Shown: positions 1 through 8,962 of the stretch, one piece after another
How the letters are laid out: the number at the start of each line of letters is the position of its first letter
How positions within the stretch are numbered: the stretch's first letter is position 1
Source: Amycolatopsis sp. WAC 01376
GTDB taxonomy: Bacteria; Actinomycetota; Actinomycetes; Mycobacteriales; Pseudonocardiaceae
Assembly: GCF_003947415.1 (NCBI RefSeq)
Contig: NZ_QHKL01000001.1
Coordinates: 992,001 to 1,056,000, forward strand
Direction of reading: 5' to 3'
Length of the DNA: 64,000 bases
Translations under genes and position numbers: made by a program
Notes under the pieces: generated by a model
Database searches by the model: none
What the model saw: the letters and a program-made list of their open reading frames with translations, nothing else
Told to the model about the DNA's origin: nothing

Positions 1-240
1 CGTCGACGGCAGTTCCGCGGTGATCTCGCGGGTGGCGTCGACCCCCGACGTCTCGCCGAGGTTGAGGTCCATCAGGACGACGTCCGGCCGGACCGTCCGC
101 GCGATCCGCACCGCGGCGGGCGCGTCCGGCGCGGTGGCCCGCACGTCGAAACCGTGTTCGGCCAGGTCGCGCGCGACCCCGTCCCGCCACATCGGATGAT
201 CGTCGACCACCATCACCGAGACCTGAGCCTCACCGGTCAT
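1..240 (-). CDS. NarL/LuxR-family response regulator (N-terminal part; runs off left edge)
   Basis: The 80 visible codons encode the start of a receiver domain: an acidic pair at D13-D14, then VVLMDL with the likely phospho-acceptor D58. The C-terminal output domain lies beyond the window. NarL-type DNA binding is inferred from the partner kinase, which belongs to the HisKA_3 class. The ATG overlaps the TGA of the kinase gene upstream by four bases (ATGA), so the two are almost certainly translationally coupled. It would receive phosphate from that kinase and act as a cytoplasmic transcription factor; the target genes are not visible. Confidence 0.9.
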   Translation of the reverse strand, partial: MTGEAQVSVMVVDDHPMWRDGVARDLAEHGFDVRATAPDAPAAVRIARTVRPDVVLMDLNLGETSGVDATREITAELPST

Positions 241-1403
241 CGCTTTCCCCTCGCCGCGACTGGAACCTTGACTTCCCATTCCGTGCCCTGGCCGGGCGCG
301 GTGTCGAGGGCGGCGCTTCCGCCCAGATCCCGCACCCGTCCCTTGATGGACTCCGCGATACCTAGATGTCCCTCGGCCGCCGCTCGTTCCAGAACGCCGG
401 GCGCGATTCCGGGGCCGTCGTCGCGGACGCTGACGACGACCTCGGTGCCGAGGTCCTCCAGCAGCACCCAGGCGTGCGCGTCTTCGCCCGCGTGTTTTTC
501 GACGTTCGACAGCGCCTCGCGTGCCACGGCCACCAGTTCCGCGGTCACGTGCTCGGGTAATTGGACCTCACCCGCGGGGGTCGACACCTGCACGGACGGC
601 GTCGCGAGCAGTTGCAGCGCGGCCCGGAGGTCGGTCGTCCCGTTCTCGCTCGAACGCGTCGGTTCGGTGGTGACCAAGGCCCGCAGCGCGATCTCCTGCT
701 CGCCTGCCAGTTTCGCCAGCTCGGCGGCCTCCCCGCCGAATTCGGCGCCGCGTTTGCGCACCCGCGCGAGCACCTGCAGGACGCTGTCGTGGATCGAGCG
801 GGCGAGCCGCTCCCGTTCGGCCGTCGCGGCCTCCATGCGCAACGCCCTGGTCAGCGCGTCGGCGGACCGGCGGGCCATGGTCGCGGCGAGACCGATCACG
901 AAGCCGCTCGCGGTCAGCAGGAAGCCGTCCAGCGCGACGTCGACGTCGAACCGCCAGCGCACCAGCCCGGTGACCACCGAGACCACCAGTCCGGCGAGCA
1001 CGCCGCCGACGGCGCCGAACCGCGTCCCGGCGGCCGCGGGCGGGACGGCCGCCCACACCGTCGTGATGAGCGGGGTGCTGGCGTCGAACTGCGCGGTGGT
1101 CAGGATCCACGCAGAGGTGAACATGAGGACGGCGGTCACCACGAGGTCGACGCCGACCAGCCACGGCCAGCGGCTCGACGGCCGCGCGTAGAACACGCTG
1201 CTCAGCACCGTCCACACCGTCATCGCGCCGAACGCGGTCCACGCGAGCCACTTATTCGCGTAGCCGTCGTAGTGGACGATGAACGAGCCCAGCGCGAAGA
1301 GCAGCGTCGTCACCCGAAGCACGATCACCCCGCGCCACAACGGGGTGACCGGGTCCCGCGTGCCGAGCGCCGAGACGGCGCGCCAGAGCGGGGTCTCGGT
1401 CAT
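237..1403 (-). CDS. MacS-type sensor histidine kinase (DUF5931 N-terminus)
   Basis: A 388-residue membrane kinase. Residues about 25-175 hold several hydrophobic helices beginning PLWRGVIVLRV, resembling the DUF5931 sensor region of actinobacterial MacS kinases. The HisKA_3-type phospho-acceptor is H205 in ARSIHDSVLQ. An N-box (EALSNVEKHA) and a G-box (DDGPGI) follow in the HATPase domain. The ATG at 1403 overlaps the stop of the transporter gene upstream (ATGA), and its own stop overlaps the response-regulator start, so the three genes form one tight operon. A longer open frame reaching to 2684 is an out-of-frame read through the transporter gene. The signal sensed is unknown. Confidence 0.88.
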   Translation of the reverse strand: MTETPLWRAVSALGTRDPVTPLWRGVIVLRVTTLLFALGSFIVHYDGYANKWLAWTAFGAMTVWTVLSSVFYARPSSRWPWLVGVDLVVTAVLMFTSAWILTTAQFDASTPLITTVWAAVPPAAAGTRFGAVGGVLAGLVVSVVTGLVRWRFDVDVALDGFLLTASGFVIGLAATMARRSADALTRALRMEAATAERERLARSIHDSVLQVLARVRKRGAEFGGEAAELAKLAGEQEIALRALVTTEPTRSSENGTTDLRAALQLLATPSVQVSTPAGEVQLPEHVTAELVAVAREALSNVEKHAGEDAHAWVLLEDLGTEVVVSVRDDGPGIAPGVLERAAAEGHLGIAESIKGRVRDLGGSAALDTAPGQGTEWEVKVPVAARGKR

Positions 1404-2596
1404 GACTTGGCTTCGGACTCTTCCCCGGAATCGTTCGGCTGCGCCGCCTGATCCCGCAGGACGTCGATCTCGGCCGGATCGGGATCGTGTTCGTGCAGCA
1501 GCGACCGGATCCCCGCGTTGAGCACCGCGAGCAGCGGCACCGAAAGCAGCGCGCCGGCGATCCCGGCGGTGACCAGACCGGCGGTGATCGCGAGCACCAC
1601 GGCGAGCGGGTGCAGCTTCACCGCGCGGCCGAGCAGGATCGGCTGCAGCACGTGGCTTTCCAGCTGCATGACGCCGATGACGATGGCCAGCACGATCAGC
1701 GCGCCGACGACGCCCTTGGTCACCAGCGCGATCAGCACCGCGACCGCGCCCGCGATCACGGCACCGATGATCGGGATGAAGGCGCCGAGGAATACCAGCG
1801 TCGCCAGCGGGATCACCAGCGGCACGCCGACGATCGCCAGCCCGATACCGATGCCGACCGCGTCGACCACGGCCACCGCCGCCGTCGCGCGCACGTAGCT
1901 GACCAGCGACGCGAACCCGCGGCGCCCGGCGACGTCGACCCGGTTGCGCACGCGCCCCGGAACGCCGCGGACGAGGAACTTCCAGATCTGGTCGCCGCCG
2001 GAGAGGAAGAAGATGAGGATGAACAGCGTCAGGATGAAGCCCGTGACGATCTCGCCGACCGTGCCCGCGGTGGTGAGCGCGGTGGTGGTGATCGACGCCT
2101 GGTTGTTCTGCAGGAAGCTGATCGCCTGGTTGATGAACTCCTGGATCTGCTCCTGCCGCAGGTGCAGCGGCCCGTCGATGAGCCAGACCTTGATCTGGTT
2201 GAGGCTCTCCGTCAGCTGCTTCTGCAGTTCCGGCAGGCCGGAGGAGAACTGCGCGACGACGAACGTCAGCAGCCCGCCGAGTACCGCGAGCCCGGCGATC
2301 AGCACTATCCCGGCCGCGAGCCCGCGAGGGAACTTCAGCGTCGTCAGCTTGGAGACCGCCGGCGCGAGCAGCGCGGCGAGCAGCAACGCGATCGACAGCG
2401 GGATCACGACGACCGACAGATAGCCGATCAGGAACACGATGACGTAGAGCGCGGCGATCACCACGATGAAGCGCCAGGACAACGCCGCGCCGATCCGCAG
2501 GCCGCGGGGCACGAGATTGGTGACGTCCTCGGTGGACTCGGAGAGGAACGGGTTCGCCGGGTCGAATTCCGGTTGTTTGCGCTGGGGCTCGCTCAC
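1400..2596 (-). CDS. AI-2E family transporter (PerM-like membrane protein)
   Basis: A 398-residue polytopic membrane protein with pairs of hydrophobic segments in the N-terminal third, a long amphipathic soluble loop near the middle, and C-terminal helices containing the GAFIPIIGA region typical of the AI-2E exporter/PerM family. Substrates of this family are diverse, and export of a quorum signal should not be assumed from the family name. GTG at 2596 (VSEPQRK) is preferred because upstream codons lack family-like sequence; a GTG two codons earlier is possible. It is the first gene of an operon with the downstream kinase and regulator, which suggests a transport-linked envelope response. Confidence 0.82.
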   Translation of the reverse strand: MSEPQRKQPEFDPANPFLSESTEDVTNLVPRGLRIGAALSWRFIVVIAALYVIVFLIGYLSVVVIPLSIALLLAALLAPAVSKLTTLKFPRGLAAGIVLIAGLAVLGGLLTFVVAQFSSGLPELQKQLTESLNQIKVWLIDGPLHLRQEQIQEFINQAISFLQNNQASITTTALTTAGTVGEIVTGFILTLFILIFFLSGGDQIWKFLVRGVPGRVRNRVDVAGRRGFASLVSYVRATAAVAVVDAVGIGIGLAIVGVPLVIPLATLVFLGAFIPIIGAVIAGAVAVLIALVTKGVVGALIVLAIVIGVMQLESHVLQPILLGRAVKLHPLAVVLAITAGLVTAGIAGALLSVPLLAVLNAGIRSLLHEHDPDPAEIDVLRDQAAQPNDSGEESEAKS

Positions 2597-2869
2597 GGGC
2601 ACACCGTATCGGTCCGAGGCGACGTTTCCTGAACATTCCAGGCAACGCGCGGGGGGCGAATTCGCCCGATGCGACGCTTGACACACCGCCAAGGGATCAA
2701 CTCGGGAGTAACCCGGTGCCGCCAGCGCCGATCACGCATCGTGATTTCGGGCTACACCCTGTGTTCTTCACACGATCGTGCCATCAAGGTGGTTCAAAGT
2801 CGCGCCGGGCTTCCGCACTTTGCTTATGTCGGTCCCGCAACGACCGAGCCGAGGCGAGAAGGAGACCGA

Positions 2870-3871
2870 GTGACGAACGCGGCGAAGAACGAGGGGCGGG
2901 GCGCGGCGCGCTTCGGCCGTCTCGCTTCGCGTGCGCTGTTCGTCATCGGTGGTGCCGTCGCCGGTTCGGCCGCCGCGTGGGCTGTTTCCGGCGCTTCCGC
3001 TTCCGCGGACATCGCCCCGGTGGTCTCCGCTCCCGAGACGAGCGTCACCCCGGTCACCGACGCCACCGCGGCGGGTTTGACCGACGTTTCCCGCGGTACC
3101 TCGAAGTTCGCGGGCGACGTCGCCGGTGCGATGTGCGGTGGCCGGCACCAGGAAGCCACCACGTGGTCGATGCCGGACGAGACCGGATCCGCCCCCTCGA
3201 AGCACCACTGCGGCGACATCCGTGCCGACGAGCACGAGGTCTCCACCCGCGTCAGCGACGCGGTCACCGACTTCGCGGACAACTCGGTCGTCACCCCGGT
3301 CAAGCGCACCCTCGGCGCCGTCGAGCACATCGTGCGCAAGCCGCAGGACACCCGCCAGGTGCTGGACGAGACCTTCGCCCCGTCACCCGACTTCGGCCGC
3401 AAGGTCTGGGACCTCCTCGACCCGAACGGACACGGCGTTCCGGAGCTCCCGGTCAGTGGCGGTCCGGTCGACCCGGACTCGCCGCTGGACACCATCGGCG
3501 CCGGGGACCAGGTCACCGACTTCGCGCAGCTGGCAACGACGCAGTTCCCCGCTTCCTCCGAGACCGTCCTCCCGATGCCGGCCTTCGTGCAGCAGCACGG
3601 TGCCTTCGATCAGGTCGAGGACGTTCCTTCCCGTGACGGTCACCGCGGCGACTTCCCGCGTCCGTTCACCCCGGCGCCGCTTCCTTCCGCGCCGTCCTTC
3701 CCGACTGTCCCCGGCGGCTCCGCCCCCGGTGGTCACCTCGACGGCCTGACCCACGGCGTTCCCGCCTGGGTCGCCGCCGCCGTCGAGCGTTCCCTGACCG
3801 GCTACTCGCTGGCAGGCACGCGGTACATGCCGCTCACCCCGGGCTCGCAGCCCGGCGTCACTCCCGACTGA
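2870..3871 (+). CDS. Secreted protein of unknown function, upstream of the chaplin-like repeat gene
   Basis: A 333-residue protein starting at GTG 2870 behind a GAGAAGGAG site. Residues about 15-47 form a signal peptide: basic start, hydrophobic core, alanine-rich end near ASASA. The mature part has one pair of cysteines about 25 residues apart (AMCGG and KHHCGD), then a region rich in Asp, Pro and Gly with no recognised enzyme motif. The C-terminus is Pro-rich. It lies about 190 bp upstream of the repeat protein on the same strand, so the two may be co-expressed as surface components. No function can be assigned from sequence alone. Confidence 0.75.
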   Translation: MTNAAKNEGRGAARFGRLASRALFVIGGAVAGSAAAWAVSGASASADIAPVVSAPETSVTPVTDATAAGLTDVSRGTSKFAGDVAGAMCGGRHQEATTWSMPDETGSAPSKHHCGDIRADEHEVSTRVSDAVTDFADNSVVTPVKRTLGAVEHIVRKPQDTRQVLDETFAPSPDFGRKVWDLLDPNGHGVPELPVSGGPVDPDSPLDTIGAGDQVTDFAQLATTQFPASSETVLPMPAFVQQHGAFDQVEDVPSRDGHRGDFPRPFTPAPLPSAPSFPTVPGGSAPGGHLDGLTHGVPAWVAAAVERSLTGYSLAGTRYMPLTPGSQPGVTPD

Positions 3872-4000
3872 ACACCTCCCTCCGCGGGGTAGCCGACGCG
3901 CCTCACGCCTCCCGATTCCGGGCTTGGCTTCGCGTCCGCTCCTGATCCCCCGCGAAACGGCGGTGCGCTTTGTCGCGCCCGCAATCGCTCCACCCCCTCT

Positions 4001-4020
4001 GGTGCCGCTTGAAAGGCACC
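4001..4020 (+). promoter_or_regulatory. Short leader hairpin before the repeat-protein gene
   Basis: GGTGCC and GGCACC are separated by eight bases about 45 bp before the start of the repeat-protein gene. It could be a leader structure. The stem is only six base pairs, so this may be chance. Confidence 0.25.
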
Positions 4021-4064
4021 TCTCTGAACCCGAAAGGGAACCCGAAATGAAGGAGAAAAACCCC

Positions 4065-7000
4065 ATGCAATCCTGGGCAAAGCGCGGACTCCAGACCGCG
4101 TTGGTCACGGGTGGGTTGTTGATGCTGGGCACCGGCATCGCCTCGGCTGACGAACACGTCAACCCCGACACCCCGGCCTCCCCGCTCGACGCGAACGTCA
4201 CCGTTCCCATCGAGGTCGACAACAACGCCGTTGGCACGCCCCTCGGCCAGGCCGACCTCCCCGGCTACAAGGGCGAGATCAGCACCAAGGCCGTCACCAA
4301 GCCCGTCTCGGACGCGCTGGACTCGGCTTCCTCGCCGGGCAGCAGCACCGATGGCGTCGGCGGCGGGCTTCCGTCCCTCCCGACCACCGGCGCCGTCCCC
4401 GCGCCGCTGGCCGCCAAGGACTCGGCCCGTCAGGTCAGCGGTGGGATGACCGAGGGTGGCTTCACCACCACGGACGACATCCTCAAGGGCAACAAGGTCG
4501 TCGGTGACGTCGTCGTCCCGATCCAGATCGTCGACAACGCCATCGGCGTGATCGGCGACGCCGAGGTCGAGGGTGGCACCCACGACCAGACCTGGTCGCA
4601 CAACCAGGACATCGAGACCACCGGTGAGGACTCCAGCCTCGCCGGGAACGTCGTGTCCCTCGACTGGGCGCTGCCCGTGCAGATCGCCGGCAACGCCGGC
4701 GGGCTCGCCGGTGGCACCGGCCGCGTGGTCGGCGGTTCCGCCAGCCAGAGCACCACCGAGACCGGCAACATCACCACCGACGGCGAGGGCTCCGCCCTGT
4801 CCGGCAACGTGCTGGCCGGCCAGTTCGCCACCCCGGTCCAGGTCACCGGCAACGCCGCTTCCTGGATCATCGGCAACGCCAACAGCTCCGGCTACGAGGC
4901 CGAGACCGAGGCCACCTCCGGCGGCTGGGTCGAGACCGACGGTGACGACTCCGCCCTCGGCGGCAACGTCGGCGCGGTGCCGATCGCCCTCCCGGTGAAG
5001 GTCAACGACAACGCGGCCGCCGCGTGGGGTTCGCTCGCGAACTCCAACAGCAGCTCGTCGGCGGACGCCACCGCCGGTGACACCACCCCGGGCTGGAGCA
5101 ACGTCCCCAGCTACGTGCAGACCTCCGGCGAGGACTCGGCCGTCGCGGGTAACGCGATCGTGCCGCAGACGGCGGACGTCGCGAACGTCGGCGGCGTGGC
5201 CGCCAGCTGGATCGGGCTCGCGAACACCGGCACCGAGGGCGGGACCAGCCAGTCCAGCACCGTCGACGCCGGTGGCTTCGTCAGCTCCGAGGGCGAAGGC
5301 TCCGCCGGTGGCGGCAACATCGTCGACCCGGCCGTGGCCGCTCCCGTCGAGGTGACCTGCATCGCGGGCACCTACATCGGCAGCGCCAACGTCGCCTCGT
5401 GCGAGAACACCGTCGACGCGAACGCCGGCAACGGCAGCCACACCACGGGTGACGACTCCACCCTGGCGGGCAACATCGTCAACACCCAGGCCGCGCTGGC
5501 CCCCGAGGTGTTCGGCGTCGCCGGCTCGCACATCGGACAGGCGACCGCCGAGGCGTCCGAGACGAAGACCGTGACCGCCGGTGCGTACGACGGCACCACG
5601 GGCAACGACTCGTCCGGCTCGGGCAACATCGTCCAGGTCCCGGCCGCCGTCCCGGCCGAGGTCTTCGGCGTCGGTGGCTCGTTCATCGGTCAGAGCACCG
5701 CCTCGGCCGAGGAGACCAAGGTCGTCTCCGGTGGCGGCGGCGGGAACACCGCCGACGACAACGGCTTCCTCAGCTCCAACCTGGCGACCACGCCGGTTTC
5801 GCTGCCGGTGCAGGCGTTCGGGATCGGTGGCGCGTTCATCGGCCAGGGCCACGGTGGCGCCGACGGCGACACCACGTCCAACGCGGGCGGCGACGTCCAC
5901 GCGACCGGTGACGGTGGCGCGGGCTCGGGCAACCTGGTCTACGGCCCGGTCTCCCTGCCGGTCCAGGCGCACAACTTCGCCGCTGTGCTCGGCGGAATCG
6001 CCTCGGGCGAGGGCACCAACCTCACCGACTCGAACGCGGGCGGCGACGCCACCGCCAATGGTGAAGAAGGCGCGCTGGCGGGCAACATCGTCCAGTCGCC
6101 GATCGGTGGCGCGGTCCCGGTGACCGGGCACGGCATCGCCGGTGCGGGCATCGCCGAGGGCGACAGCGTCAGCGACGTCCTGTCGGAGGCCGGCGGCGAC
6201 GCCACCACCACCGGTGACGAGGGCGCTGTCTCGGGCAACATCATCGGCGCGCAGGCGCTGCCGATCGTGCCCGTCACGCACGACGCGGTCGCGGCGGCCG
6301 GTCTCGCCGACGCCGAAGGCTCCAACACCGTCGACGCGCTTTCGGGCGGCGACGTGGAGACCTCGGGTCTCGACGGATCGCTCTCGGGCAACATCCTCGA
6401 CATCCCGGCCGCGGCCGACCCCGAGGTGTTCGGCAACGCCATCGCGGCGGCCGGCGGCGTGTCCGAGACCGAAGCGGACAGCTTCATCACCGGCCAGGCC
6501 GGTGGCGACAGCATCACCGACGGCAGCGGAGAGGCCCTCTCGGGCTTCAACTTCCACCACCCGCTGGTCTTCGTGATCCCGGTGAACGAGCTCGAAATCC
6601 CGATCCTCGCGATCGCGGACGAGAACGCGACGGACAACACCGAGATCAACGACGAGGACTACACCCGCGCCTTCACCGACACGGTCGGTTCGGAGATGCC
6701 GATCGACGCGCTGCCCACGCTGCCCTTCGGCGCTCCCGCGGTTCCGTCGATGAACGGTGCCGGCGCCCTGCCGACCACCCCGGCGATCGGTGGCGCCCGC
6801 GCCGACGGTCCCCAGGTGGCCACCCTGCCCGTGCAGGTGGCAGGCCTGACCGCGCTGAAGCAGCTGACCGCCGTCCCGACGGCGCTGCCGAAGTCGGAAC
6901 TGCCCGAGCTGCCCGGCACCCCGGCGCTGCCCGGTGTCCCGGCCCTGCCGAAGGCCCCGGGTCTGCCCGGTGACGCCGCTCGTGCGGACGCCCCCAAGCT

Positions 7001-7301
7001 CGCCCAGCTGCCGGCCCTCCCGGCGCTGAACGGGCTGCCCACCGCGGGTGGCCTGCCGACCGCCGGCAACCTGCCGGTGCAGCTCCCCACGGCCGGCGCC
7101 CTGCCGACCGCGGGTGCGCTGCCCACCGCCGGTGCGCTGCCGGTGCAGGTGCCCACCACGGGCACCCTGCCCGCGGTGAACAACACCCCGGCGATGCCGA
7201 CCGCGCAGGTCCCGGCTCTGGCGGGCGTCGACTCGTCGCCGCTGAGCATGTTCCAGCGTTTCATCGGCTCCCTGACCGGCAAGAAGTTCCACACCATGTG
7301 A
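4065..7301 (+). CDS. Large secreted chaplin-like repeat protein
   Basis: About 1,078 residues. A signal peptide (residues 1-28, ending near IASA) is followed by about 14 repeats of 50-65 residues. Each repeat holds a core of the type GN-[IV]-x5-8-P-V-x-V, then Ala/Gly-rich IG or GxA positions, with Gly/Ser/Thr/Asp-rich spacers ending in patterns such as TTGEDSSLAGN. This resembles the chaplin (ChpA-C) consensus of GN, PV and G positions, but only one repeat keeps a Cys pair (TCIAG and ASCEN, around 5356-5403). The last 250 residues are rich in Leu-Pro with tandem LPTAGA units. There is no LPXTG motif and no terminal membrane helix. ATG 4065 is chosen because AGGAG sits nine bases upstream; ATG 4047 is an alternative. 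A role in the aerial or hydrophobic surface layer is inferred. Confidence 0.75.
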   Translation: MQSWAKRGLQTALVTGGLLMLGTGIASADEHVNPDTPASPLDANVTVPIEVDNNAVGTPLGQADLPGYKGEISTKAVTKPVSDALDSASSPGSSTDGVGGGLPSLPTTGAVPAPLAAKDSARQVSGGMTEGGFTTTDDILKGNKVVGDVVVPIQIVDNAIGVIGDAEVEGGTHDQTWSHNQDIETTGEDSSLAGNVVSLDWALPVQIAGNAGGLAGGTGRVVGGSASQSTTETGNITTDGEGSALSGNVLAGQFATPVQVTGNAASWIIGNANSSGYEAETEATSGGWVETDGDDSALGGNVGAVPIALPVKVNDNAAAAWGSLANSNSSSSADATAGDTTPGWSNVPSYVQTSGEDSAVAGNAIVPQTADVANVGGVAASWIGLANTGTEGGTSQSSTVDAGGFVSSEGEGSAGGGNIVDPAVAAPVEVTCIAGTYIGSANVASCENTVDANAGNGSHTTGDDSTLAGNIVNTQAALAPEVFGVAGSHIGQATAEASETKTVTAGAYDGTTGNDSSGSGNIVQVPAAVPAEVFGVGGSFIGQSTASAEETKVVSGGGGGNTADDNGFLSSNLATTPVSLPVQAFGIGGAFIGQGHGGADGDTTSNAGGDVHATGDGGAGSGNLVYGPVSLPVQAHNFAAVLGGIASGEGTNLTDSNAGGDATANGEEGALAGNIVQSPIGGAVPVTGHGIAGAGIAEGDSVSDVLSEAGGDATTTGDEGAVSGNIIGAQALPIVPVTHDAVAAAGLADAEGSNTVDALSGGDVETSGLDGSLSGNILDIPAAADPEVFGNAIAAAGGVSETEADSFITGQAGGDSITDGSGEALSGFNFHHPLVFVIPVNELEIPILAIADENATDNTEINDEDYTRAFTDTVGSEMPIDALPTLPFGAPAVPSMNGAGALPTTPAIGGARADGPQVATLPVQVAGLTALKQLTAVPTALPKSELPELPGTPALPGVPALPKAPGLPGDAARADAPKLAQLPALPALNGLPTAGGLPTAGNLPVQLPTAGALPTAGALPTAGALPVQVPTTGTLPAVNNTPAMPTAQVPALAGVDSSPLSMFQRFIGSLTGKKFHTM

Positions 7302-7337
7302 ACCTGCCAGTCGGCTAGCGCCACTGAATGAACCGAA

Positions 7338-7366
7338 GCGGGCCCGGGAGACACTCCCGGGCCCGC
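7338..7366 (+). terminator. Strong intrinsic terminator after the repeat-protein gene
   Basis: A 13-bp perfect GC-rich stem with a three-base ACA loop lies 36 bp after the stop codon and is followed by a short T-rich run (TTTGTGTTG). Confidence 0.85.
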
Positions 7367-7430
7367 TTTGTGTTGCGGTTTCACGAGCAGCTGGAACCGG
7401 TGTCGTACCGATACGGTGATGAAGGCGAGG

Positions 7431-7469
7431 GGGGAGGATTTGGGACGTTGAACGTCCTGAATCTTCCCC
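7431..7469. repeat. Intergenic hairpin, member 1 of the GGGACGYTSAACGTCC family
   Basis: Arms of 17 bases with three mismatches enclose a TTGAA loop. The centre GGGACGTTGAACGTCC resembles the centre of the next hairpin and of the one near 54.4 kb. Together with that next hairpin and the terminator, it accounts for most of the 375-bp gap 7302-7677, which holds no convincing gene. Confidence 0.7.
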
Positions 7470-7497
7470 GCAAGGCTGGAGAGTGGAGCAGCTTGGC

Positions 7498-7544
7498 GAC
7501 GATGTAGGAATTGGGACGCTGAAGGTCCCAATTCCTACATCGTC
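7498..7544. repeat. Perfect 20-bp inverted repeat, member 2 of the same hairpin family
   Basis: Two perfectly complementary 20-base arms (starting GACGATGTAGG) flank the seven-base loop GCTGAAG. It sits between the convergent repeat-protein and ROK genes. It may act as a bidirectional terminator or be a REP-like element. Confidence 0.85.
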
Positions 7545-7677
7545 AGCCTTTGGTCCGCCCTAACGCGAGTAGACCCAGGGGTGAAGGCGTCCTTCGGTGC
7601 TTCGGACGCGGCGAAGGGAGCCCTCACCTCACCACCGGCCCCACTCACGACCAGCTGGACCGACGCCTCACCGCAGC

Positions 7678-8871
7678 TCACTCGGATCCAGGCGTGAACA
7701 GCGCGTCCTGAGCGGCGCCCATCGCGGTGAGCACCGCGCCTTCCAGCACGCCGCTCCCGCCGACGGTCCCCGCCCGCACCTCGGTCCGCAGCGGCGAGAT
7801 CTCCGCGAGCCGACGGCTCACGCGGGCGGCGAACGCTTCGCCACCGGCGCGGCCGATCTCCCCGCCCAGCACGAGACAACCCGGGTCCAGTACCGCGGTG
7901 ACCGCGGCGGCGCCGATCGCGATCCGCTCCGCGACGATCCCCAGGAACTCCTCGGACTCGGCGTCGATCGCGTATCCGACAGCCGCTGCGGCCGCTTCGG
8001 CGTTGTCGGCCGACGACGCCGGGATGCCGTGCTCGCGGGCGAGTTCGCAGATCGCGGCGCTGCCCGCGAGGGTGTGGAAGCCGCCGTCGCAGTCGGTCGC
8101 CGTCGGGAGCCGTCCCGGGCCCAGCATCGGCAGGAACCCGATCTCCCCCGCGCCGCCCGACGCGCCCCGCCGCAGCGAACCGTCGAGGACGACCGCCGCG
8201 CCGACGCCGAAACCCAGCCACAGCAGGACGAACGTGTCCCGATCGCGGGCGGCGCCGAGCCGTTGCTCGGCGGCGGCCGCGAGGTTGACCTCGTTCTCCA
8301 GCAGCACCGGGACACCCAGCCGTCGCCGGAGTTCGTCGACGAGTTTCCCGTGCCACGCGGGTAATCCCCCGGCGTGCCGCAGGCCGCCGGTCGCCGGGTC
8401 GACCAGGCCGGGAGCGCCGACGGCGATCGTGTGCAGCGCTGTCGCACCCGCTTCGGCGGTGGTGGCTTCCAGTAGGTCGATCGCGCGCTCGACGGCCACG
8501 TCGGTGTCGATGTCCAGCTCGAACGGCAGCGAGGCTTCCGCGCGGGTCCGGCCAAGGAGGTCCGCGACCGAAACGGCGATGCCGTGCGTGCGGACGTCGA
8601 GTCCGGCGAGGTACGCGCGTCCGGCGACGATGCCGTACAGCTTCGCGTTCGGGCCGCGGCGTTCCGCGCCCGCCTCGCCGACGATCTCGATCAGCCCCGC
8701 GTCCTGAAGGCGTTCGACGAGGTCGGCCACCGTCGGCCGGGAAAGCCCGGTCAACGTCTTGAGCTGGGCGGCCGTCAGCGAACCCTCGCGTTGGAGCAGG
8801 TCGAGCGCGAGACGGTCGTTGATGGCACGCGCGGTACTCGGGGAGGCGGACGGCATCCGGATGACACTCAC
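7678..8871 (-). CDS. ROK-family transcriptional regulator
   Basis: A 397-residue protein. An N-terminal winged helix (about residues 28-65, with LTAAQLKTLTGLSRPTVADL) precedes a ROK sugar-kinase-like domain with an ATP-binding-type stretch (GFGVGAAVVLDG) and GAGEIGF. The usual CxCGxxGCxE zinc motif is replaced by a degenerate stretch near DCDGGFHTLAG, so it is probably a regulator without kinase activity. It is divergently transcribed from an MFS transporter, with an inverted repeat between them, suggesting that it controls that transporter and itself in response to a small sugar-like ligand. The ligand is not predictable. Confidence 0.85.
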   Translation of the reverse strand: MSVIRMPSASPSTARAINDRLALDLLQREGSLTAAQLKTLTGLSRPTVADLVERLQDAGLIEIVGEAGAERRGPNAKLYGIVAGRAYLAGLDVRTHGIAVSVADLLGRTRAEASLPFELDIDTDVAVERAIDLLEATTAEAGATALHTIAVGAPGLVDPATGGLRHAGGLPAWHGKLVDELRRRLGVPVLLENEVNLAAAAEQRLGAARDRDTFVLLWLGFGVGAAVVLDGSLRRGASGGAGEIGFLPMLGPGRLPTATDCDGGFHTLAGSAAICELAREHGIPASSADNAEAAAAAVGYAIDAESEEFLGIVAERIAIGAAAVTAVLDPGCLVLGGEIGRAGGEAFAARVSRRLAEISPLRTEVRAGTVGGSGVLEGAVLTAMGAAQDALFTPGSE

Positions 8872-8896
8872 CGGCAGATCCTCCCAGAATTAATTA

Positions 8897-8917
8897 TCAG
8901 GTTCCCTTCCTGATAGT
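8897..8917. promoter_or_regulatory. Probable ROK operator
   Basis: TATCAGG and CCTGATA are perfect arms separated by seven bases, lying in the 91-bp divergent interval between the ROK regulator and the MFS gene, in an unusually AT-rich stretch. Confidence 0.65.
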
Positions 8918-8962
8918 TTACGCTGACGCCCGTCGAGTCGTTTCGTGGACCTTGGGGGCCCA

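Noticed and set aside
237..2684. One 815-residue protein joining transporter and kinase
   Set aside because: The first half is an out-of-frame read of the transporter; the kinase has its own ATG with ATGA overlap.
3903..7292. A 1,129-codon minus-strand open frame opposite the chaplin-like gene
   Set aside because: It is the antisense of a high-GC coding region, Arg/Gly-rich without domains, while the plus frame has signal peptide, ribosome site and repeats.
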